DNA of 8,653 nucleotides, taken from Pirellulaceae bacterium. GTDB taxonomy: Bacteria > Planctomycetota > Planctomycetia > Pirellulales > Pirellulaceae. Positions 1 through 6,701 of the stretch are shown here, one piece after another. The number at the start of each line of letters is the position of its first letter. Positions within the stretch are counted from its first letter, which is position 1. A program made the position numbers and the translations under genes. Under the pieces are notes generated by a model. That model was not told the DNA's origin. It saw only the letters and a list, made by a program, of their open reading frames with translations, and made no database searches. The stretch covers positions 1-8,653 of the forward strand of contig JASLRF010000203.1 in NCBI GenBank assembly GCA_030744095.1, written 5' to 3'.

Positions 1-185
1 ATTGTCCAAAATGGCCGGACCAGACGGGGCAATCCCGTGCCGAATGACACACCCGCTTGGTCAGATTTGATCTGGATGAAATAATGGGGCCTGCGTCCAT
101 TTGCGGGGCGACTTCTCAAGCCCACGCTCATCACAAACAACACGACTCCCCGATCAATAGGCACCCCTTCAAACGGACACCCCTT
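1..185. other. Upstream region without an assignable gene
   Basis: No gene can be assigned here. All three + strand frames are open from base 1 to an early stop (45-47, 68-70 and 82-84), so any of them could be the tail of an upstream gene, but none of the short peptides is recognisable. A small GC-rich dyad (ACGGG 24-28, CCCGT 34-38, 5-base loop) has no T-run after it and is weak as a terminator. A direct repeat CACCCCTT occurs at 162-169 and 178-185, the second copy directly abutting the ATG at 186. There is no Shine-Dalgarno in front of that ATG. Confidence 0.5.
57..85 (+). promoter_or_regulatory. Possible sigma70-type promoter with a dyad in its spacer
   Basis: TTGGTC at 57-62 and AATAAT at 80-85 are separated by 17 bases. 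The second element matches TATAAT at five of six positions; the first matches TTGACA only at TTG. The spacer region contains the short palindrome CAGAT-TTG-ATCTG (62-74), where an operator could lie. It is about 100 bases ahead of the likely ATG of the first gene, which would leave a long leader. Sites of this quality arise often by chance, so this is only a candidate. Confidence 0.22.
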
Positions 186-2864
186 ATGAAATACCGACTT
201 CTGGCCTTCACGATATTGCTTGGAACACTGGTCTCTACCACGCACGCCACAGAACTTGCGTTGGAAAAAGGTGACCACATCTGTCTGGTCGGCAATGCGT
301 TGGGCGAACGGCTGCAGCATCAGAATCATTGGGAGACGTTGCTCTACCTGCGGTTTCCAAACCAAGATCTGTCGGTACGGAATCTGTGTTTTCCGGGTGA
401 CGAGCCATACGAACGAATCCGGTCTCAGAATTTTGGCGAGCCCGACAAGCACCTAACTCATAGCCAGGCCAGTGTTGTCCTGTTCTTTTTTGGGTTCAAC
501 GAGTCGTTCGCTGGCACAGACGGGCTAGACGCCTTCGCAGCGGACGTGGAGAAACTGGTCAAGGAAACAAAGACCAAAAACTACAGCGGCAAGGGAGCAC
601 CCAGGATGGTGCTCGTTTCGCCCATCGCGTTCGAAAATACTGGCGACGCCAACCTTCCGGATGGCAAGGAGCACAACGCACGCTTGGCTGCCTATGCCAA
701 AGCGCTGGCCGAGGTTGCTGACGCAACCGATGTCGGATTCGTCGACGCGTTCACACCAACCAAATCACTGTTTGAGAATACCGAAGAGCAACTGACGCTC
801 GACGGCGCGCACCTCAACGCGGCTGGTTACGAAGCGTTTGCTCCGATTTTGGACCAAGGCCTGTTCGGCACGGTGCAAACTGACGCAAAGTTGTTTGCGG
901 CGGTCAAGGCTGAGGTCGACGACAAGAACTTCCACTGGTGGCACCGTTATCGTGCCGTCAATGGCTACTCGATTTATGGAGCGCGCGGCCAAGCTGGATC
1001 GGACGGCACGTACAACAACACGGATGTCATGGAACGCGAGAGGGCGATTCTGGACCAGATGTGTGCTAACCGCGATCAGCGCATCTGGGCGATCGCGCAA
1101 GGCAAGCAAGTTGCCAAGCGAGCAGACGACAGCAACACGCTGCCGTTTATCAATCCCAAAACCAATGTCGGTGGCGAGAATGACCCAAACCGGGCCAAAG
1201 GAAAGCTCGGTTCACTCGACTATTCCCCAGCGCAAGAACAACTCAAGCACTTCGAGCTTGCACCCGGCTACGAGATCAACCTGGTGGCGTCGGAAGAGCA
1301 ATTTCCAGAACTGGCCAATCCAGTCGCCCTGAATTTCGACAACAAGGGACGACTTTGGGTCTCGACGATGGCTTCGTATCCGCATTGGAAACCGAAGACG
1401 AAGATGGACGACAAGTTGCTCATTTTCGAGGATCACGACAACGACGGTCGTGCGGACGAGTGCATCGTCTTCGCCGGCGGCCTGCATCAACCGACGGGAT
1501 TTGAGATTGGGCGGGGTGGTGTGTACGTCGGTCAACAGCCTGACATTCTGTTCTTGCAGGACACTGACGGGGACGACAAGGCGGATACACGGATCCGTGC
1601 CCTAGTCGGTTTTGACTCGGCCGATTCGCACCATGGAATTGCCGCGTTCGAATGGGGACCGGACGGCGGACTGTACTTTAACGAAGGCACGTTTAAGTTC
1701 TCGCAGGTCGAGAGCCCATACGGTTTGACCCGTTTACACGAAGCCGGCGTATGGCGTTTTCATCCGACTTCACACAAATTCGGCGTGCACGCGTCACTGG
1801 CCTTCGCCAATCCATGGGGCCACGTTTACGACCGCTGGGGCCAGGATTTCATTGCCGATGCCTCGCCCGGTTTCAGCTATTGGGCCGCCCCAATTTCCGG
1901 TCGCATCGACTATCCGCTCAAGCATCCAGGTGGCTCGCAACATCGCCGCATCGCCAAACAGACAGGCGGAGATCCGAAGTACAGTTTCCCCACGTTCTAC
2001 AGTAAACGGATTCGCCCTTCAGCCGGTTGTGAACTTGTCTCCAGCCGGAATTTCCCGCCAGAGGTGCAGGGTAACTTTTTGTTGACCAACTGCATTGGCG
2101 AACGAAGCGTCCTCAGTCACAAAGTGACTGAGGAGGGCTCTGGTTTTGTTGGCCAAGAGGTTCCCGCTATTGTTTCCTGTGCAGACGGCAACTTTCGCCC
2201 CGTCGATTTGCAGTTTGCACCGGATGGGTCGTTGTACATCGTCGATTGGCACAATGCATTGATCGGCCATCTGCAACACAATCTGCGCGAACCAAACCGC
2301 GATCACAGTCATGGCCGCATCTGGCGAGTGACGTACAAGAATCGCCCGTTGGTGAAGCCCGCGAAGATCGCTGGCCAGCCAATTCCAGCGCTATTAGAGT
2401 TGTTAAGTGCTCCCGAGGATCGAACGCGTTATCGAGCGCGTCGTGAACTGGCCGAACGTAACGCTGACCAAGTTGCGGCGGCGACTGGCAAATGGATCGC
2501 ATCGCTTAAACCTTCCGATGCCCAATACGAACACCAACTATTGGAGGCACTCTGGGTCTATCAGACGCACAATGTGGTGCAGCAGGAATTGCTGAGAGGC
2601 CTGTTGGTCGCTAAGGACCATCGCGCCCGCGCGGCCGCCACTCGAGCACTCTCCTATTGGTTGGACCAAGTAGAGAATCCGTTGGCATTATTGCAAGATC
2701 GCGTCAACGACCCACACCCACGCGTTCGTCTGGAAGCGGTTCGCGCGCTCAGCAACCTTGGTGGTGACGATGCGATCGAAGCCGCACTGGGCGTGCTCGA
2801 ACACGATGTCGACGACTATCTACAGTACACGCTTGACGAGACGATGCGTCAACTTGAGCGGTAG
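186..2864 (+). CDS. Secreted SGNH-like / PVC-type 'dehydrogenase' beta-propeller protein with C-terminal HEAT repeats
   Basis: This is an 892-residue exported protein. ATG 186 is chosen because it begins a clean signal peptide (MKYRLLAFTILLG..., likely cut after THA, residue 21); the longer frame from TTG 57 would put 43 non-hydrophobic residues before it. Residues about 25-235 are SGNH/GDSL-hydrolase-like: GFNES (103-107) and DGAH (206-209) fit blocks III and V, but the block I serine is replaced (VGNALGERL, 35-43). Residues about 355-720 are the propeller of the planctomycete/verrucomicrobial 'putative membrane-bound dehydrogenase' family, with two calcium-type loops, DHDNDGRAD (416-424) and DTDGDDKAD (459-467). 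Residues about 730-892 are helical with HEAT repeats (DPHPRVRLEAVRALSNLG). The C-terminal CxxCH domain often found in this family is absent; the next gene, 29 bases on, supplies one. Probably a periplasmic oxidoreductase or glycan-binding subunit; substrate unknown. No strong Shine-Dalgarno precedes it. Confidence 0.93.
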   Translation: MKYRLLAFTILLGTLVSTTHATELALEKGDHICLVGNALGERLQHQNHWETLLYLRFPNQDLSVRNLCFPGDEPYERIRSQNFGEPDKHLTHSQASVVLFFFGFNESFAGTDGLDAFAADVEKLVKETKTKNYSGKGAPRMVLVSPIAFENTGDANLPDGKEHNARLAAYAKALAEVADATDVGFVDAFTPTKSLFENTEEQLTLDGAHLNAAGYEAFAPILDQGLFGTVQTDAKLFAAVKAEVDDKNFHWWHRYRAVNGYSIYGARGQAGSDGTYNNTDVMERERAILDQMCANRDQRIWAIAQGKQVAKRADDSNTLPFINPKTNVGGENDPNRAKGKLGSLDYSPAQEQLKHFELAPGYEINLVASEEQFPELANPVALNFDNKGRLWVSTMASYPHWKPKTKMDDKLLIFEDHDNDGRADECIVFAGGLHQPTGFEIGRGGVYVGQQPDILFLQDTDGDDKADTRIRALVGFDSADSHHGIAAFEWGPDGGLYFNEGTFKFSQVESPYGLTRLHEAGVWRFHPTSHKFGVHASLAFANPWGHVYDRWGQDFIADASPGFSYWAAPISGRIDYPLKHPGGSQHRRIAKQTGGDPKYSFPTFYSKRIRPSAGCELVSSRNFPPEVQGNFLLTNCIGERSVLSHKVTEEGSGFVGQEVPAIVSCADGNFRPVDLQFAPDGSLYIVDWHNALIGHLQHNLREPNRDHSHGRIWRVTYKNRPLVKPAKIAGQPIPALLELLSAPEDRTRYRARRELAERNADQVAAATGKWIASLKPSDAQYEHQLLEALWVYQTHNVVQQELLRGLLVAKDHRARAAATRALSYWLDQVENPLALLQDRVNDPHPRVRLEAVRALSNLGGDDAIEAALGVLEHDVDDYLQYTLDETMRQLER

Positions 2865-2893
2865 ATTGTTGTTGATAAACAAGAGAACTAAGC

Positions 2894-4828
2894 ATGAAGA
2901 TGCGACTGATTGTGTTGGTGACATTGACGGCCGTCACTGCCAATAGCACCAATTCCCAAACCGATCATCACGAGCATGGCGGCGGACACGTCGACGCGAA
3001 GCAGCTTGAGCGGCCGAAAGTCTTCCTGGACAAGAGCCCGCGCATCGTCTGGTATCAACTGAATCGACTGGACAACGAACGGCTGTTGCTCGTCGAGCGG
3101 CAGACTGACGATGCCAAGTACGCTCCCGTCTACACCGCGATCTTGACGCGGGCCGGAATGTCGCCACAGTACCGCGAAGAAGCGCTCGCTGGTCTGATTG
3201 AACTCAACAAGACTGACGCCGCCACAGAATTGCTCACTGCGCTCGAGACGATTGACGCGGATGACCGCCAACAACAGAGAATGGGACGGCAGTTGACCAA
3301 AATGTTACTCAGCCAACCGATGTCAGTGTTGTTGGCCAAAGTCGATGCACTGGGCGTCGCCACCGAGTCAGACAACAAAATGCTCCGCTCGGCGGGCCAT
3401 GCCGGGTTAATTGTGGCTGGCGATCTTGAGGCGGCGTGGCGCCGAGCCTCGACAACGAACGGCGGCAAGTTGGACTGGCTGGCGGCCGTATCGCTGATTC
3501 CTAAACCCTTTCACCGTGCGCAGTTACGCCAGTCGATTGTCGGCCTGGTCGAATCGTCACAGCCCGCGGGCGTCCGTCGTGCGGCGATCACGGCATTGAC
3601 ACATGTCCCAACTGGGCAGGCCGAGTCATTCGAATTGATTGCGCCGCTGGTCACCGACAAGGCGTATCGGGTGGCCGCGATTCGCACGATGCTGAAGATC
3701 CCCCCGAAACATCGCAGCGACGAGACGTCAGCCACGCTAGTGGATGCGCTGGTTGAACGTGCCGAGCTCACGCCAGCGGCGGAACGGACCACCGACGAAT
3801 TTGTGGATGCGCTGCAGTTGGCCGATCAGTTGCTCGCCAAGCTCTCGGTCGAGGTGGCTCGGGCGTACCGGAATCGTTTACGTGAGATCACCGTGCGAGT
3901 GGTTCGGATTCATACGGTCGAAGAAGAAATGCGGTACGACACGCCGTACTTTGCGGTCGAGGCGGGTCGACCGGTCCAGATCGTGTTGGTGAACGAAGAT
4001 CTCATGCCGCACAACCTGGTGATCACCGCCAACGGTGCACTCAAGGAAGTCGCGCAAGAGGGCTTGGTGCTTGGTCCCTCACCAGGATTTGAAGGCAAAC
4101 CGTACGTGCCGAAGTCCGACAAAGTCATGTTCGCGACCGGCATGGTGCAGGCTCGGCAACAAGTACGACTGACATTCACTGCTCCCAGCGAACCAGGTGA
4201 GTATCCGTTTGTCTGCACCTTTCCTCGCCATTGGATGCGGATGTATGGCGTGATGGTGGTCGTCCCTGATTTGGATGCCTGGAACCGCAATCCCACGAAG
4301 CCTGTGGACCCAATCGGCAGCAACCGCGATTTTGTCAAGTCCTGGTCGCTGGATGATTTCAAAGACAAGCTGCTGTCGGGGCTTCGCGGAAGGTCACATG
4401 AAATTGGTCAACGCCTGTTCGCCGAAGCAACATGTGCGCAATGCCATAAAGTCAAAGGGCAAGGCGGTACCGTAGGGCCCGAACTGACCGACGTTTTGAA
4501 ACGCTGGAAGGGCGACCGTATGGCCATCCTTCGAGAAGTCCTCGAACCGTCACACCGCATCGATCCGAAATACGCTGTGCAGGTCATCGTGACCGACAAA
4601 GGCAAGGTCATTACCGGTATCGTCCAGGCGGAAGACAAGACGTCCGTTTCTGTGCTGGTGGACCCCGAATCCCCCGATCCCGTCGTGATCAATCGGTCGG
4701 AAATCGACGAGATCGTCAAGACCTCGAAATCAATGATGCCCAAAGCGCTGCTCGACCGTTTCACGACAGACGAAATATTTGAGATTCTGGCCTACGTGGA
4801 AAGCGCAGGCGAGCCGCTCCAAGAATGA
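2894..4828 (+). CDS. Secreted HEAT-like / azurin-type cupredoxin / c-type cytochrome fusion protein
   Basis: This 644-residue exported protein likely carries electrons in the periplasm. The N-terminus (MKMRLIVLVTLTAVTA) is a signal peptide; the mature start is His-rich (HHEHGGGH, 25-32). Residues about 35-325 are helical and HEAT-like. Residues about 332-457 form a cupredoxin with all type 1 copper ligands: H373 (MPHN), C441, H446 and M450 in CTFPRHWMRM, the same C+5 H, C+9 M spacing as azurin. Residues about 500-640 are the PVC-type heme domain: CAQCH (514-518) binds heme c, GPELTD follows, and M614 or M615 in SMMP is the likely distal ligand. AAGAGA at 2881-2886 is a weak ribosome site for ATG 2894. 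It lies 29 bases after the propeller gene and is probably co-transcribed, supplying the redox centres that gene lacks. Domain calls are firm; the electron donor and acceptor are inference. Confidence 0.94.
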   Translation: MKMRLIVLVTLTAVTANSTNSQTDHHEHGGGHVDAKQLERPKVFLDKSPRIVWYQLNRLDNERLLLVERQTDDAKYAPVYTAILTRAGMSPQYREEALAGLIELNKTDAATELLTALETIDADDRQQQRMGRQLTKMLLSQPMSVLLAKVDALGVATESDNKMLRSAGHAGLIVAGDLEAAWRRASTTNGGKLDWLAAVSLIPKPFHRAQLRQSIVGLVESSQPAGVRRAAITALTHVPTGQAESFELIAPLVTDKAYRVAAIRTMLKIPPKHRSDETSATLVDALVERAELTPAAERTTDEFVDALQLADQLLAKLSVEVARAYRNRLREITVRVVRIHTVEEEMRYDTPYFAVEAGRPVQIVLVNEDLMPHNLVITANGALKEVAQEGLVLGPSPGFEGKPYVPKSDKVMFATGMVQARQQVRLTFTAPSEPGEYPFVCTFPRHWMRMYGVMVVVPDLDAWNRNPTKPVDPIGSNRDFVKSWSLDDFKDKLLSGLRGRSHEIGQRLFAEATCAQCHKVKGQGGTVGPELTDVLKRWKGDRMAILREVLEPSHRIDPKYAVQVIVTDKGKVITGIVQAEDKTSVSVLVDPESPDPVVINRSEIDEIVKTSKSMMPKALLDRFTTDEIFEILAYVESAGEPLQE

Positions 4829-4857
4829 CACCGTGACAGCGCTGTGAGGTTTGCTTC

Positions 4858-4892
4858 AAAGTAGCAGGCACAGCCCCTGTGCCCGCTACTTT
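4858..4892. terminator. Strong inverted repeat, putative terminator or REP-like element
   Basis: AAAGTAGCAGGCACAG (4858-4873) and CTGTGCCCGCTACTTT (4877-4892) are complementary at 15 of 16 positions around a CCC loop. The single mismatch is A/C when read as + strand RNA but becomes a G-U wobble on the minus strand. The right arm runs into TTTT (4890-4893), and the left arm begins AAA, so the stem has the A-tract/U-tract form of an intrinsic terminator, though the U-run is short. It begins 30 bases after the stop of the cytochrome gene and would separate that operon from the sulfatase gene. A dispersed REP-type palindrome is an equal alternative. Confidence 0.55.
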
Positions 4893-4928
4893 TGATTCCA
4901 CAGACACGACAAATGACAACCTGACAAG

Positions 4929-4936
4929 AGAGAGGG
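4929..4936 (+). promoter_or_regulatory. Ribosome binding site deciding the sulfatase start
   Basis: AGAGAGGG lies 5 bases before ATG 4942 and is the clearest Shine-Dalgarno-like site in the window. It supports that ATG over the in-frame GTG at 4879, which sits inside the right arm of the upstream hairpin and would add 21 polar residues ahead of the signal peptide. Confidence 0.6.
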
Positions 4937-4941
4937 CATCG

Positions 4942-6561
4942 ATGCTTCGAAACGCAATTGCGACAATCGCCTTTTTACTGCTGTGTGCCGGCGGCCTACA
5001 GGCCGATGAACGTCCCAACATTTTGTTCATCATGTCAGACGACCATACATCGCAGGCGCTGGGTTGCTACGGCAGTCGTCTGGCCAAGCTGAATCCGACG
5101 CCCACGATCGATCGTCTGGCGAAAGAGGGGATGTTGTTCGAAAACGCGTTTTGTACGAACTCGATCTGCACGCCCAGTCGGGCCTGCATTCTGACGGGCC
5201 AGTACGCACATATCAACGGCGTCCACGACTTGGGCGGTAGGATCGAAACGGAGCGGCAGTACCTGGCACTGGAAATGAAGAAGGCTGGCTATCACACGGC
5301 GATGATCGGTAAATGGCATCTCAAGGTCGAGCCGGGTGCCTTCGACTTCTACAGCGTGTTGCCCGGACAGGGCAAGTACTTTGATCCCGTGTTCCGAGTG
5401 CAAGGCGAAAAGAAATGGCCGAATAACACCATTCAATTCAAAGGCATGCACTCGTCAGACGCGATCACCAACCAAACGCTCAATTGGCTGAAAGAAGTCT
5501 GGGACAAGGATAAGCCGTTCTTTCTGATGCACCACTACAAAGCGCCGCATGATTTCTTCCATTACGCACCGCGGTATGAAGACTATCTGGCTGACATCAA
5601 GATTCCAGAACCAGCCAGTCTTTGGAGGCAACCGAAATTCGGATCAATCGCCACGCGTGGCGCGAACGACGAATTGGTACCGCATATCGGAACTTCGATC
5701 GGTCGTCGTAATCCTCGGCGAAACTACGTAAAGCATTACAAGATCGACGATAAGCTTAATGACGAGGAAGCCCAACGCGCAGCGTACAACGTCTACCTCA
5801 AGCACTACCTGCGGTGCGTCAAAGGCGTAGACGACAATCTCGCTCGCCTGTTCGCACATCTCGAAGAGACTGGGCAAATGGATAACACCGTGATCATCTA
5901 CACTGGCGATCAAGGCTTCATGCTTGGGGAACACGACTACATGGACAAGCGTTGGATGTATGAAGAATCGATGCGGATGCCGTTTCTGATTCGCTATCCG
6001 AAATCCATACCGGCCGGATCTCGCGCCGGGGCGATCGTCGAGAACGTCGACTATGGCCCGACGATGCTGGATTTCGCAGGCGTCAAAACGCCGGATGTGA
6101 TGCAAGGCCGTAGCTTCCGGACTCTCTGCGAAACTGGGAAAGAACCGGACGGCTGGAAGCAGGAAGCCTACTATCGCTACTGGATGCACATGGCGCATCA
6201 CGACAATCCAGGGCACGTGGGGATTCGAACTAAGACACACAAGCTGATCTTCTACTACGGCTGCAACTACAAAGGCCAGCAGCAGACTCCGCCGGGATGG
6301 GAGTTGTACGACTTGAAGAAAGACCCGACCGAAGTCGTGAATCAATACGACAATCCTGCATACGCCGAAACCGTATCGGATCTCAAAATGCGGCTGGCGG
6401 CGCTTCGCAAGCGGATTGGCGACACGGGCGAAGATTTTCCCGCCGCCGAGGCGATCGTCCGCGAATTCTGGGACTATGACGAAAACGACCGAGCCAAAGC
6501 GACGGAGATCTCGCACAACTATCTCCGCTCCCGCCAGCAGCAGCGACGAAGACCGAATTGA
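4942..6561 (+). CDS. Secreted formylglycine-dependent sulfatase (type I, arylsulfatase-like)
   Basis: This 539-residue enzyme hydrolyses sulfate esters, most likely on a glycan, outside the cytoplasm. It starts with a signal peptide (hydrophobic residues 5-19, likely cut after LQA, residue 21). The sulfatase fold begins at RPNILFIMSDDH, with metal ligands D33 and D34. C76 in CTPSR (76-80) is the site converted to formylglycine, and G86 in LTGQ completes the signature. Other active-site residues are K124 and H126 (GKWH), H203 (APHD), D323-Q324 (TGDQGF) and K336 (DKRW). The C-terminal part from about residue 410 (RYWMHMAHH, WELYDLKKDP) resembles the small sulfatase C-terminal domain. Length is normal for the family and nothing essential is missing; Gln in place of Asn at the last metal ligand is common in several subfamilies. 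Sulfatase genes are very numerous in marine planctomycetes. The exact substrate cannot be read from sequence. It has its own ribosome site and follows a hairpin, so it may be a separate transcript. Confidence 0.96.
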   Translation: MLRNAIATIAFLLLCAGGLQADERPNILFIMSDDHTSQALGCYGSRLAKLNPTPTIDRLAKEGMLFENAFCTNSICTPSRACILTGQYAHINGVHDLGGRIETERQYLALEMKKAGYHTAMIGKWHLKVEPGAFDFYSVLPGQGKYFDPVFRVQGEKKWPNNTIQFKGMHSSDAITNQTLNWLKEVWDKDKPFFLMHHYKAPHDFFHYAPRYEDYLADIKIPEPASLWRQPKFGSIATRGANDELVPHIGTSIGRRNPRRNYVKHYKIDDKLNDEEAQRAAYNVYLKHYLRCVKGVDDNLARLFAHLEETGQMDNTVIIYTGDQGFMLGEHDYMDKRWMYEESMRMPFLIRYPKSIPAGSRAGAIVENVDYGPTMLDFAGVKTPDVMQGRSFRTLCETGKEPDGWKQEAYYRYWMHMAHHDNPGHVGIRTKTHKLIFYYGCNYKGQQQTPPGWELYDLKKDPTEVVNQYDNPAYAETVSDLKMRLAALRKRIGDTGEDFPAAEAIVREFWDYDENDRAKATEISHNYLRSRQQQRRRPN

Positions 6562-6567
6562 GACCAA

Positions 6568-6596
6568 GGCACGGCGGTGCCGACGAGGTTCCGTGC
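6568..6596. repeat. Small GC-rich inverted repeats after the sulfatase stop
   Basis: GGCAC (6568-6572) pairs with GTGCC (6577-6581) around GGCG. Alternatively GCACGG (6569-6574) pairs with CCGTGC (6591-6596) around 16 bases. The two pairings exclude each other. They start 7 bases after the sulfatase stop but have no T-tract, so a terminator role is only possible. Confidence 0.3.
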
Positions 6597-6614
6597 AGAT
6601 TCAGTTTGTAGAAC

Positions 6615-6669
6615 CGCGAATGGACGCGAATCCACGCTAATGGGTAGAAAGGACTCGCGTTGATTGGCG
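6615..6669. repeat. Cluster of 10-base units, direct and inverted
   Basis: Three consecutive 10-base units are seen: CGCGAATGGA (6615-6624), CGCGAATCCA (6625-6634) and the more diverged CGCTAATGGG (6635-6644). The stretch CTCGCGTTGATTGGCG (6654-6669), read on the minus strand, matches either 6615-6630 or 6625-6640 at 12 of 16 positions, so the region can fold into an imperfect hairpin. I have an unverified impression of having met similar CGCGAAT-type intergenic repeats in other environmental bacteria. Confidence 0.5.
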
Positions 6670-6701
6670 TTTACGTGACTCCCTGCCTTGTTCAATCGTT
6701 C

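Larger units (their letters stand above)
6562..6701. other. Convergent intergenic gap with short repeats
   Basis: This 140-base gap lies between the 3' ends of the sulfatase and the Tim44-like gene. It has no convincing small gene. It holds a small dyad (6568-6596) and a cluster of 10-base repeat units in both orientations (6615-6669), listed separately. Either could help end transcription from both sides, but neither has a T-run. Confidence 0.5.

Noticed and set aside
1..84. C-terminal tail of an upstream + strand gene
   Set aside because: All three frames are open at base 1 with early stops, and none of the peptides can be recognised, so no choice can be made.
57..185. N-terminal extension of the first gene from TTG 57
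   Set aside because: It would place 43 His-rich, non-hydrophobic residues before a clear signal peptide that begins at ATG 186.
4879..4941. Sulfatase start at GTG 4879
   Set aside because: The GTG lies within the arm of the hairpin, adds polar residues before the signal peptide, and ATG 4942 has a good Shine-Dalgarno.
4942..5004. Lipoprotein signal in the sulfatase (LLLCAG)
   Set aside because: The residues before Cys do not fit the lipobox (L-A/S-G/A-C), and a normal cut site LQA-DE follows.
5644..6567. Long minus-strand open frame (307 codons) opposite the sulfatase
   Set aside because: It is antisense to a complete sulfatase whose catalytic residues are conserved, and its peptide shows no recognisable domain; it is a codon-bias shadow.
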